From Caryophanales bacterium UBA4100 (GTDB taxonomy: Bacteria > Bacillota > Bacilli > Paenibacillales > UBA4045): a DNA stretch of 5,289 bases. Positions 1 to 5,289 of this stretch are shown piece after piece. The position numbers and the translations under genes were made by a program. The notes beneath the pieces are model-generated. The model ran no database searches. It was not told the DNA's origin and saw only the letters and a list, made by a program, of their open reading frames with translations. The stretch covers positions 1-5,289 of the forward strand of contig DFXU01000078.1 of assembly GCA_002383285.1 (NCBI GenBank). Reading direction: 5' to 3'. Within the stretch, counting starts at the first letter, position 1, and each line of letters opens with the position of its first letter.

Positions 1-685
1 ATACTTGACCTTGGCTGCTTCCTATTCAGGAAAATCTCTTGAATCCGTTATGCTCACGAATGAGATTGAAGAAACGCAGAAGGAAATAATTATGACCATG
101 GGTGAGATCGGTGAAAGTCGTTCTAAGGAAACCGGTAATCATGTGAAGAGAGTCGCTGAGTATTCTTATATTATCGCCCTTGCCTTGGGAATGAATATAG
201 AAGAAGCAGAGTTACTTAAGCTAGCCTCACCTATGCACGATATCGGCAAAGTTGCCATTCCCGATTCAGTATTGAAGAAGCCAGGGAAATTAACCGACGA
301 TGAATTCGATGTTATGAAGTCCCACACCGATATTGGCTATAATCTATTGAAAAATTCTAGCCGTCGAATCCTCAAGACAGCGGCTATTGTAGCCTATGAG
401 CACCATGAGAAGTGGAATGGAAGAGGGTATCCACGAGGAATCAAGGGTACAGATATTCATATATACGGAAGAATTACCGGACTTGCTGATGTGTTCGATG
501 CTCTAGGCAGCGATAGAGTGTATAAGCAAGCTTGGGAGCTTGACCGAATCCTAAACCTATTCAAGGAGGAGAGCGGTCAGCACTTTGACCCTCTTGTTGT
601 CGATGCATTCATGAAGAAGCTTCCTGAAATTATTAAAATACGCGATCAATATTCTGATGCAATACTGAACGCTGTAAAGGAATAA
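1..685 (+). CDS. HD-GYP domain cyclic-di-GMP phosphodiesterase, C-terminal part (5' end outside window)
   Basis: This is a probable phosphodiesterase that hydrolyses the second messenger cyclic di-GMP. The frame is open to the left edge. The first possible start in view is a TTG at base 5 with no ribosome binding site in view, so the gene is almost certainly truncated at its 5' end. Numbering from that TTG, residues 14-33 form a charged helix of the kind that links an upstream sensory or receiver domain. The HD-GYP domain then runs from about 34 to 205. It shows ETGNH (42-46), MHDIGK (77-82), H107, HHEKWNGRGYP (133-143) and DVFDAL (162-167). All eight metal-ligand positions known from the trinuclear-iron enzyme PmGH have counterparts at identical spacing: E42, H46, H78, D79, H107, H133, H134 and D162. 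The usual D of HHExxDGxGYP is N138, a mild change. The upstream part may be GAF-like or DUF3369-like, as in similar proteins, but it cannot be seen. The gene converges on the GDPD gene. Confidence 0.93.
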   Translation, partial: YLTLAASYSGKSLESVMLTNEIEETQKEIIMTMGEIGESRSKETGNHVKRVAEYSYIIALALGMNIEEAELLKLASPMHDIGKVAIPDSVLKKPGKLTDDEFDVMKSHTDIGYNLLKNSSRRILKTAAIVAYEHHEKWNGRGYPRGIKGTDIHIYGRITGLADVFDALGSDRVYKQAWELDRILNLFKEESGQHFDPLVVDAFMKKLPEIIKIRDQYSDAILNAVKE

Positions 686-691
686 TTCACA

Positions 692-701
692 TTCTATAGA
701 A
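692..701. repeat. 10-bp perfect palindrome in the convergent gap
   Basis: TTCTATAGAA is a perfect palindrome with no loop in the 38-base gap between two converging stop codons. It is AT-rich and lacks a GC stem or T-run, so it is not a convincing intrinsic terminator. It may be chance, or a weak bidirectional structure. Confidence 0.25.
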
Positions 702-723
702 CATTGATACTCATGATTAACAG

Positions 724-1455
724 TTATAGGAATGCACGCTCCGGGTAATTCGTACAAATCCATATTGTCGGATGACGAGATACCATCCGCTCAATAGCTT
801 CTTGCTCATTGACCGTCCATACCATCACATCGAAGCCCGACTGTAGCATAAGATCAACAAATGCTGGCTCTACAATGCGGTAATCCACAGACAAGAGATC
901 TGCTCCTAGCATACGTAGCTGCTCACTTATCGTGATTGGCACGATAGATATAATTAAGCCTGTTCGAATGGACGGAGCAAGTCGTTTGGCTATCTTGAGT
1001 GCTTGGGCGTCGAAGGAAGTGATGACGACTTCCGCCTCCATCGAATATGCCTTCACTAATTCGATTACTGCTTGTTCTAGCCCTGGATACAAATCATCCT
1101 TCGTTTTTAGTTCTATGTTCAGATGAATACATCCTCTAACTTCCTTCAGAACCTGCTCAAGTGATGGTATTCGCTCATTGTGGAATTCCGGGGAAAACCA
1201 AGAGCCATTGTCCAGCTTAGATAGCTGTTCGAAGCTATAATCCTTAACAGCCCCATTCATACCTGTAGTTCTTCTAAGCTTATAATCATGAATAACCACA
1301 GGTACTCCATCCTTGGATAGTTGGACATCAAGTTCAATCCACGATATACGTGGATCTGCGATAGCAAGCCGGAAGGCTGCCATCGTATTCTCCGGTGCTA
1401 CACCCGAGCATCCTCTATGTGCAACGATCATTCGTTTACTTCTGCTGAGCGTCAT
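724..1455 (-). CDS. Glycerophosphodiester phosphodiesterase (GDPD family, cytoplasmic UgpQ-like)
   Basis: The protein is predicted to hydrolyse glycerophosphodiesters (deacylated phospholipid head groups) to sn-glycerol 3-phosphate and an alcohol, using a divalent metal. It is 243 aa, near the size of E. coli UgpQ. It has no signal peptide and should be cytoplasmic. Family landmarks of the TIM-barrel fold are intact: AHRG with catalytic H13-R14, PENT (21-24), the metal ligands E41 and D43 in IELDVQLSKDG, H56-D57 as the second catalytic His, the GSWFSPEF...IPSLEQVL segment (84-103), IELK (114-117) and WTVN (213-216). The C-terminal strand reads WICTNYPE, with T230 two residues earlier where an Asp of a DGIxT motif is usual; this is a mild divergence. 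The ATG at 1455 is preferred because AAGGAG lies 9 bases upstream. A second ATG at 1431 (M9) has no comparable site. The start overlaps the end of the MORN gene by 20 bases, which suggests translational coupling as the last gene of the operon. The substrate is not identifiable from sequence. Confidence 0.93.
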   Translation of the reverse strand: MTLSRSKRMIVAHRGCSGVAPENTMAAFRLAIADPRISWIELDVQLSKDGVPVVIHDYKLRRTTGMNGAVKDYSFEQLSKLDNGSWFSPEFHNERIPSLEQVLKEVRGCIHLNIELKTKDDLYPGLEQAVIELVKAYSMEAEVVITSFDAQALKIAKRLAPSIRTGLIISIVPITISEQLRMLGADLLSVDYRIVEPAFVDLMLQSGFDVMVWTVNEQEAIERMVSRHPTIWICTNYPERAFL

Positions 1456-3412
1456 TGATGAAATCTCCTTCGAAGATTAATATTCCATTCTTATATTCTT
1501 TTCCATACCCATGCTTCTTATTTTCCTTAAAGAAGCCTTCATAGACAAGTCTACTATTCTCATATAACAAACCGAATCCATCTCGCATATCCTTCAGATA
1601 ATAACCATTGTAGGTAATCATACCGTTCGTGTATTCTTTACCTGCCCCTTCTCTTAAGTCGTCCACATAACTTCCCTCGAACTGCTTTGTTAGATTCATA
1701 TTATATATAATACCCTCGCCCTGCCGTAGACCATCAACAAAATCCCCATAGTAAGCACTGGGGCCCGATTGAGCGAAGTAGCTAATTGTACTGGCAGGGT
1801 CAAGTAAATAGAGATTTCCACTTCCGGTGATTGCTCCATTCACTATTCTGCCGATATATTTGTATACAGCTTTCGTAGTTCTAAGTTGGCCTAGCTGAAA
1901 TTCACCTTCTTTAATAATAACTGTACCTCTACCGGTGAATTCGGAGATGTTGGCTACATACTCGTAGAGCTTACCATTGCCGCTTCTTCGTTCATTCTTC
2001 CAATCACCGTAATACACAAGCAATCCATTCTCATATTCCTTGCCCTTTCCCTGTCGTTTATCCCCAGAGAACTCGCCATCGTAAATCAATCTACCATCTT
2101 TATATGCCTTACCCAGACCATGCATCTTTCCTTCCTTTACCGCCCCGCTATAGAAAAGCTCGACATCAGTTAGGATCCCCGATTGTGAAGTGAATGTACT
2201 GGTTGATCTGTAAAACTTACCTAGTCCATCCGGTAATTTATCCGTGTTGAACTGCCCTGTGTACCAAATACTATCTCCTGTAGAAGCAATCAGCTTATCG
2301 CTCTTGTATTCTCCTGGATCCATTACAGCTGTCTCTAATTGCTCCGTGATCACCGTATTATTAGGACCATTAGAAATCCAAGGAGTCATCCTGAAGCTAA
2401 CCGCAGTCCCATATCCATCCTTAACATTGTTGACGAAGGAGCCTATGAAGGTAATCTCCCCTCGTTCATCGAACAATGCACCTTGACCTTGCATGAGACC
2501 CTTATGCCAATACCCTTGATATGTCTTCTTCCCATTGGAATATTGAATGCCATATCCATCGCGAATATTGCTCTTGATGTCCCCAGCGTATGTTAATCGT
2601 CCTAATGCATCGTAGACTTCACCCACCCCTGACATCTTGCCATCTAGCCAATCACCCTCATATAGCAGAGTTTTACCCCGATACAACTTCCCCAGACCTG
2701 TCATACGTCCATTGAGAAAGTCTCCATCATAAACTTCCCCATTCGACATATAATAAATTGCGTGACCATGCGGGTTATTGCTTCTGAAACCACCCTCAAC
2801 GGCTAGACTACCGTTCAAGTAAAGCTTACCGTAGCCTTGCAGGTTATTGTTCGCGAATTCGCCTTCGTAAATCAGCTGCCCATTCTTGAACAGATTACCT
2901 ATACCTGAACGTTTATTATCGACCAGCTTACCTTCATATGTATATTTACTCTTCGTCTCGTTCAACGCTTTGTGAATTGTGTCCTTCAAGGAGGATTTGA
3001 AGTAAACTTTACCTGAGTTGAAGCTTGTAGAAATTTGTTTATCCAAGACAAGAGCAAGATCATCAGCAGCAAGGAAAATAGAGCCATCCTTCATCGTTAC
3101 CTTAACGCTAAGTGTTGTCATCTTATTGTTAACAGTTGCTTTTACAGAATTCAAGGTTAATACAAGTCTATAGTCCGATCGGTTCGCTTGTAGAGTATTG
3201 TTGTTCTTATTCCATACCAGTGTTAATCCATCCGCCTCCATCAGTGACCTTACTCCTACATAAAGCTTGCCATTCAGCATGTACGTAGTGGAGTGATTAA
3301 CCTCATTATTATCTAGGTAAATTTGATTTGTTGCCTCGCCACTCGCATCAGATACTAGAACAGGCATAATCAATAGCACTATTGCCATATACACCGTTAT
3401 CATGATCCTCAT
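1436..3412 (-). CDS. Secreted stalk-domain protein with 18 MORN repeats
   Basis: A 658-aa exported protein of unknown specific function. Residues 1-23 look like a signal peptide: MRIM, a hydrophobic core at about 5-20, and a possible cleavage after SDA at 21-23. Residues about 30-138 resemble the copper-amine-oxidase N-terminal-like or 'stalk' domain (Pfam Cu_amine_oxidN1), with NQIYLDNNEV, LYVGVRSLMEADG and a second half with IFLAADDLALVL. No enzymatic copper site is implied. From 159 to the end there are 18 full MORN units of the pattern Y-x-G-D/E-F-x(4)-x-x-G-x-G-x-x-Y, plus a partial one at 647. Spacing is mostly 23 residues, broken by an insertion at 339-383 and by irregular spacing around units 9-15. 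MORN arrays form extended beta-hairpin solenoids, and in other proteins they are linked to membrane phospholipids or to protein scaffolding; which applies here is unknown. The ATG at 3412 has GAGGG 7 bases upstream. It lies 31 bases after the CapA gene and overlaps the GDPD gene by 20 bases. No catalytic domain is seen. Confidence 0.9.
   Translation of the reverse strand: MRIMITVYMAIVLLIMPVLVSDASGEATNQIYLDNNEVNHSTTYMLNGKLYVGVRSLMEADGLTLVWNKNNNTLQANRSDYRLVLTLNSVKATVNNKMTTLSVKVTMKDGSIFLAADDLALVLDKQISTSFNSGKVYFKSSLKDTIHKALNETKSKYTYEGKLVDNKRSGIGNLFKNGQLIYEGEFANNNLQGYGKLYLNGSLAVEGGFRSNNPHGHAIYYMSNGEVYDGDFLNGRMTGLGKLYRGKTLLYEGDWLDGKMSGVGEVYDALGRLTYAGDIKSNIRDGYGIQYSNGKKTYQGYWHKGLMQGQGALFDERGEITFIGSFVNNVKDGYGTAVSFRMTPWISNGPNNTVITEQLETAVMDPGEYKSDKLIASTGDSIWYTGQFNTDKLPDGLGKFYRSTSTFTSQSGILTDVELFYSGAVKEGKMHGLGKAYKDGRLIYDGEFSGDKRQGKGKEYENGLLVYYGDWKNERRSGNGKLYEYVANISEFTGRGTVIIKEGEFQLGQLRTTKAVYKYIGRIVNGAITGSGNLYLLDPASTISYFAQSGPSAYYGDFVDGLRQGEGIIYNMNLTKQFEGSYVDDLREGAGKEYTNGMITYNGYYLKDMRDGFGLLYENSRLVYEGFFKENKKHGYGKEYKNGILIFEGDFINDAQQK
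1460..2938 (-). repeat. Protein-level MORN repeat array (18 full units plus one partial)
   Basis: These are the codons for residues 159-651 of the stalk/MORN protein. Units begin at residues 159, 182, 205, 228, 251, 275, 298, 322, 384, 421, 444, 467, 501, 519, 554, 578, 601 and 624, with a partial unit at 647. The commonest period is 23 residues (69 bases). Within a unit the recurring elements are YEGDF, then G-x-G-K-x-Y, then NG-x-L. By eye the units share amino-acid rather than nucleotide identity. This points to an old array kept by selection rather than a recent tandem expansion, but no alignment was computed. Confidence 0.88.
1465..1470 (-). promoter_or_regulatory. Ribosome binding site of the GDPD gene, inside the MORN gene
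   Basis: On the minus strand this reads AAGGAG, 9 bases before the ATG at 1455. It lies within the last codons of the MORN gene and decides the start in favour of 1455 over the downstream ATG at 1431. It means ribosomes finishing the MORN gene pass directly over the GDPD initiation site. Confidence 0.75.
2999..3325 (-). other. Copper-amine-oxidase N-terminal-like (stalk) domain region
   Basis: This encodes residues 30-138 of the MORN protein, directly after the predicted signal peptide. It has the paired beta-rich layout of stalk domains: a strand with YLDNNEV, the conserved YVGVRSLMEADGLTLVWN segment, then a second half with VTMKDGSIFLAADDLALVLDK. In Bacillota such domains are usually at the start of secreted or surface proteins. 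A role in surface display is known only by family association. Confidence 0.7.
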
Positions 3413-3419
3413 CGTGCAT

Positions 3420-3424
3420 CCCTC
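3420..3424 (-). promoter_or_regulatory. Ribosome binding site of the MORN gene
   Basis: On the minus strand GAGGG lies 7 bases before the ATG at 3412, in the 31-base gap after the CapA stop. It supports the 3412 start over an out-of-frame ATG at 3419 and over the in-frame M4. Confidence 0.6.
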
Positions 3425-3443
3425 TCTCTACTAGAATGGATGA

Positions 3444-4691
3444 TTATTGTGTAGATTCAGCTATTAACGGGTGAACACTCCCATCCTCACGGACTTCAGC
3501 GAAATATGAAATATCCGTTAAGTGTTGAAATATTACCTTGGCAGCTTCATCCTCCATTAGTTTGGGTTGAGCATACTCAGCCAGAACGGGTACAACATTT
3601 AATTTACAATCACCCAACTTAGAACAGCTTGCTTGAATAATGACCGACTCATTCGTGCCTGACTTCCCATTCGTAGTAAAGATAAAGTTACCTAAGCTAT
3701 ATGCAATCCACTTGCCTTTGTACGATTCAATTGCTTGAAGCACATGTGGATGACTACCTATAACCAAATCAGCTCCAGCATCGATATATCGATGTGCCAG
3801 CTCTCTCTCATCAATTCTAGCTTCAGTCTCCCCTTCTATTCCCCAGTGGACAATAACGACGACCATGTCTGATACTTCACTGGCGGATTGTATCGCTTTA
3901 ATCGGTCTTGTGTAATTGTAGGTTTCAGCTAATCCCGGTATGTTCTTATCTGCTTTCCAGGATACATCAGGTACAACCTTCGTTAATCCAATATATGCGA
4001 CACGTACACCATTCTTCTCAATAATAACGGGTTCATAGGCTTCCTCTTGATTCATGCCTGCACCTACTCCATATAACCCAGCTTCTCTTAATAATCGAAT
4101 CGTATCCTGCAAACCTACCAATCCATAATCAAGTGTATGATTATTCGCTAGATTGAATACATCGAATCCTGATTTCACCAAATCCGGTATCGCCATTGGA
4201 GAGGTCCGAAACACATACGACTTATCCTCAATAGCTTCGCCCCTGTCTGTAATCGGGTTCTCCATATTACCTGCAGTAATATCTGCATCCTGTAATATTG
4301 ATGAGATATGTAGATATGGATAATCATAACCATGCTTCTGCAGCAGCTTATCCACATTAGCACCCATCATAATATCACCAACAAAGGCTAAGTTAATCTG
4401 CTCCGATGGATTCTGCTCAGGCATTACTTCTATCTCAGTAGTTGGTGTCTGAGCATCAATATTATCATCAACGTCAGATTCCACTTGACTGGTGGGTTGT
4501 TCAATGGAAGTATTGGAGGACTTATCATACGCAGCTTCTTGATCTAATTGTGCCCTATCGAATAAATCCCATATCGTATATAAACATAGAAGGCATACAC
4601 CTATTCCAAATATGAGTATTGTGAAACGTCTTGCCCTACGCTTAAGAGTAATCTTCTCCCTCGCTATTCTATCGTTTCTTGATCTCTGCAT
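3444..4691 (-). CDS. CapA-family (PGA_cap) membrane-anchored metallophosphoesterase-like protein
   Basis: A 415-aa protein of the CapA/PgsA family, related in fold to calcineurin-like phosphoesterases. Numbered from the ATG at 4691, residues 1-22 are strongly basic (KRRARR just before the helix), about 23-41 form one transmembrane segment, and about 46-98 are an acidic, Thr/Ser/Pro-rich linker. This predicts an inside N-terminus with the catalytic domain outside. The PGA_cap domain (about 99-345) shows FVGDIMMG (D106), GNMENP (141-146), NLANNHTLDYG (180-190; N184, H185), VHWGIE (H282), GSHPHVLQ (H314, H316) and SLGNFIF (332-338), the expected metal and active-site motifs. C356 and C362 could form a disulfide. 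An in-frame TTG at 4703 would add four residues but has no ribosome binding site, whereas the ATG has GGGG 6 bases upstream, so 4691 is preferred with modest certainty. It is the first gene of the putative operon. No capB, capC or pgsE is nearby, so a poly-gamma-glutamate role is not supported. Confidence 0.92.
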   Translation of the reverse strand: MQRSRNDRIAREKITLKRRARRFTILIFGIGVCLLCLYTIWDLFDRAQLDQEAAYDKSSNTSIEQPTSQVESDVDDNIDAQTPTTEIEVMPEQNPSEQINLAFVGDIMMGANVDKLLQKHGYDYPYLHISSILQDADITAGNMENPITDRGEAIEDKSYVFRTSPMAIPDLVKSGFDVFNLANNHTLDYGLVGLQDTIRLLREAGLYGVGAGMNQEEAYEPVIIEKNGVRVAYIGLTKVVPDVSWKADKNIPGLAETYNYTRPIKAIQSASEVSDMVVVIVHWGIEGETEARIDERELAHRYIDAGADLVIGSHPHVLQAIESYKGKWIAYSLGNFIFTTNGKSGTNESVIIQASCSKLGDCKLNVVPVLAEYAQPKLMEDEAAKVIFQHLTDISYFAEVREDGSVHPLIAESTQ

Positions 4692-4708
4692 GAGAATCCC
4701 CAATCTAG

Positions 4709-4718
4709 TAGTTAACTA
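4709..4718. promoter_or_regulatory. Palindrome just downstream of the predicted operon start (possible operator)
   Basis: TAGTTAACTA is a 10-bp perfect palindrome at about +7 to +16 relative to the transcription start predicted from the -10 box. A repressor could bind here, but a 10-bp AT-rich palindrome can also arise by chance. No second copy was noticed in the divergent gap. Confidence 0.25.
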
Positions 4719-4730
4719 ACTTTCATGTGT

Positions 4731-4761
4731 ATTATATCAGTTATTTATCTGGATTTGTCAT
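4731..4761 (-). promoter_or_regulatory. Sigma-A-type extended -10 promoter of the capA-MORN-GDPD operon
   Basis: On the minus strand a perfect TATAAT (4736-4731) is preceded by TG one base away (TGATATAAT), the extended -10 pattern. A TTGACA-like ATGACA at 4761-4756 is 19 bases upstream, slightly long, which an extended -10 can compensate. Transcription would start near 4724, giving a leader of about 33 bases before the ATG at 4691. Confidence 0.65.
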
Positions 4762-4824
4762 AAAAATAACTACCTATTCTTCGAGTTCATTATTTGATAG
4801 ACTGTGGGTATAGAAGGATCTGAA

Positions 4825-4829
4825 GGGAG
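4825..4829 (+). promoter_or_regulatory. Ribosome binding site of the MFS transporter gene
   Basis: GGGAG, within AAGGGAGA, lies 6 bases before an ATC at 4836 and 9 bases before a second ATC at 4839. It starts two bases after the in-frame TGA at 4821-4823. Its presence argues that translation starts here rather than at the first in-frame ATG at 4956. Confidence 0.6.
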
Positions 4830-4835
4830 AAGAGC

Positions 4836-5289
4836 ATCATCGAGAAGCACGAAACAACGTTCTCTTTAACACGTGGAAGGCATGCTTTATTCATTATTGT
4901 CACTTTATTATATTGGTGTTCCCTCTACACCTATGTACCTATTCTATCACCATACATGGAGTCTATTGGTTTTAGTTTTCTCATGATGGGTATTGTTCTT
5001 GGCAGCTATGGCTTTATGCAAATTATAATCCGACTTCCTCTTGGCATTATGTCAGATCGTCTTCGTCTTCGTAAGCCATTCATGTTTATAGGTTTTGCTA
5101 CAAGTGCTCTTGGGTGTCTTCTGTTCATTCTCTTCGATGGCTTCGCCGGCGTTACAGCTGCTAGGGCAATGACGGGGATCTCAGCTTCAGCGTGGGTTGC
5201 ATTTACAGTATTGTATGCTTCCTATTATGTAGGAAGTGAGGCAACTAAGGCCATGGGTACTATCAGCTTCGCAACAGTAGCCGGTCAAC
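4836..5289 (+). CDS. Major facilitator superfamily transporter, N-terminal part (3' end outside window), apparent ATC start
   Basis: This is the first 151 codons of an MFS permease. Its substrate cannot be told; the general look is of a drug/metabolite efflux-type 12-helix family. Numbering from ATC 4836, hydrophobic helices run at about 16-40 (TM1), 45-70 (TM2), 82-100 (TM3) and 103-132 (TM4). The loop 2-3 signature is G70-x3-D74-R75-L-R-L-R79-K80, the MFS motif A. R110-x-x-T-G in TM4 fits motif B. The frame is closed upstream by TGA at 4821-4823, and there is no ATG, GTG or TTG between that stop and ATG 4956, which falls after TM1. Starting at 4956 would delete a well-formed first helix. 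ATC at 4836 or 4839 behind GGGAG is therefore the likely start. A sequencing error (ATC for ATG) or a decayed start codon is the alternative. It is divergent from the CapA gene across about 145 bases. The coding identity is secure; the start is not. Confidence 0.85.
   Translation, partial: MIEKHETTFSLTRGRHALFIIVTLLYWCSLYTYVPILSPYMESIGFSFLMMGIVLGSYGFMQIIIRLPLGIMSDRLRLRKPFMFIGFATSALGCLLFILFDGFAGVTAARAMTGISASAWVAFTVLYASYYVGSEATKAMGTISFATVAGQ

Noticed and set aside
686..723. Intrinsic terminator between the convergent genes
   Set aside because: The gap has only a loopless AT-rich palindrome and no GC-rich stem followed by a T-run on either strand.
557..763. A 68-codon minus-strand open frame across the convergent gap
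   Set aside because: It lies mostly antisense to the HD-GYP coding region and overlaps the end of the GDPD gene. It has no recognisable domain, and the two genes it overlaps are well supported.
932..1126. A 64-codon plus-strand open frame
   Set aside because: It is wholly antisense to the conserved core of the GDPD gene, with no family signature.
2244..2596. Two overlapping plus-strand open frames of 80 and 85 codons
   Set aside because: Both are antisense to the MORN array. Biased repeat codons readily leave open frames on the other strand, and neither product resembles a protein family.
4175..4363. A 62-codon minus-strand frame inside the CapA gene
   Set aside because: It is an out-of-frame shadow of the conserved CapA motifs, rich in Met, Ile, Trp and Cys, with no independent evidence.
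3444..4691. Poly-gamma-glutamate capsule gene assignment (capA/pgsA)
   Set aside because: The family match is clear, but capB, capC and pgsE are absent nearby, and CapA-family proteins are often encoded away from capsule genes, so no specific symbol was given.
4755..4780. Plus-strand promoter TTGTCA...TATTCT for the MFS gene
   Set aside because: The -35 match is good, but the spacer is only 14 bases and the -10 match is weak, so it is not a credible sigma-A promoter.
4873..4974. GTG/ATG starts in another plus-strand frame (GTG 4873, ATG 4882) as the MFS gene start
   Set aside because: That frame reaches a TGA at about 4972 and does not encode the membrane helices, so using it would require a frameshift for which there is no sign.

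Overview
The window looks like a stretch of a Bacillota chromosome with moderate GC, most like Paenibacillus or a close relative. This rests on three things: purine-rich Shine-Dalgarno sequences (AAGGAG, GGGAG), a secreted protein with the copper-amine-oxidase-like 'stalk' domain that is common in Paenibacillus, and an HD-GYP protein and CapA-family protein typical of that group. The genus is an inference; no rRNA or other marker gene is present.

Layout. Positions 1-685 (+) hold the C-terminal part of an HD-GYP cyclic-di-GMP phosphodiesterase whose start lies outside the window. It converges across a 38-base gap on a three-gene cluster read on the minus strand. In transcription order the cluster is a membrane-anchored CapA-family protein (4691 down to 3444), a secreted protein with a stalk domain and 18 full MORN repeats (3412 down to 1436), and a glycerophosphodiester phosphodiesterase (1455 down to 724). 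The first two genes are 31 bases apart and the last two overlap by 20 bases, so they are probably one operon. A good extended -10 promoter (TGATATAAT, 4731-4739) lies just upstream of the CapA gene. A major facilitator superfamily transporter diverges from this promoter on the plus strand and runs off the right edge. Its reading frame clearly encodes the first membrane helix, yet it has no ATG, GTG or TTG in a position to start it. The best candidate start is an ATC codon behind a good ribosome binding site.

How the genes may work together. CapA (outer face of the membrane), MORN/stalk (exported) and GDPD (cytoplasm, phospholipid head-group breakdown) all point to the cell envelope. No capB/capC/pgsE genes are in the window, so poly-gamma-glutamate synthesis is not supported. 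The cluster is best described as an uncharacterised envelope-associated operon. No mobile elements, RNA genes, CRISPR arrays or convincing intrinsic terminators were seen.
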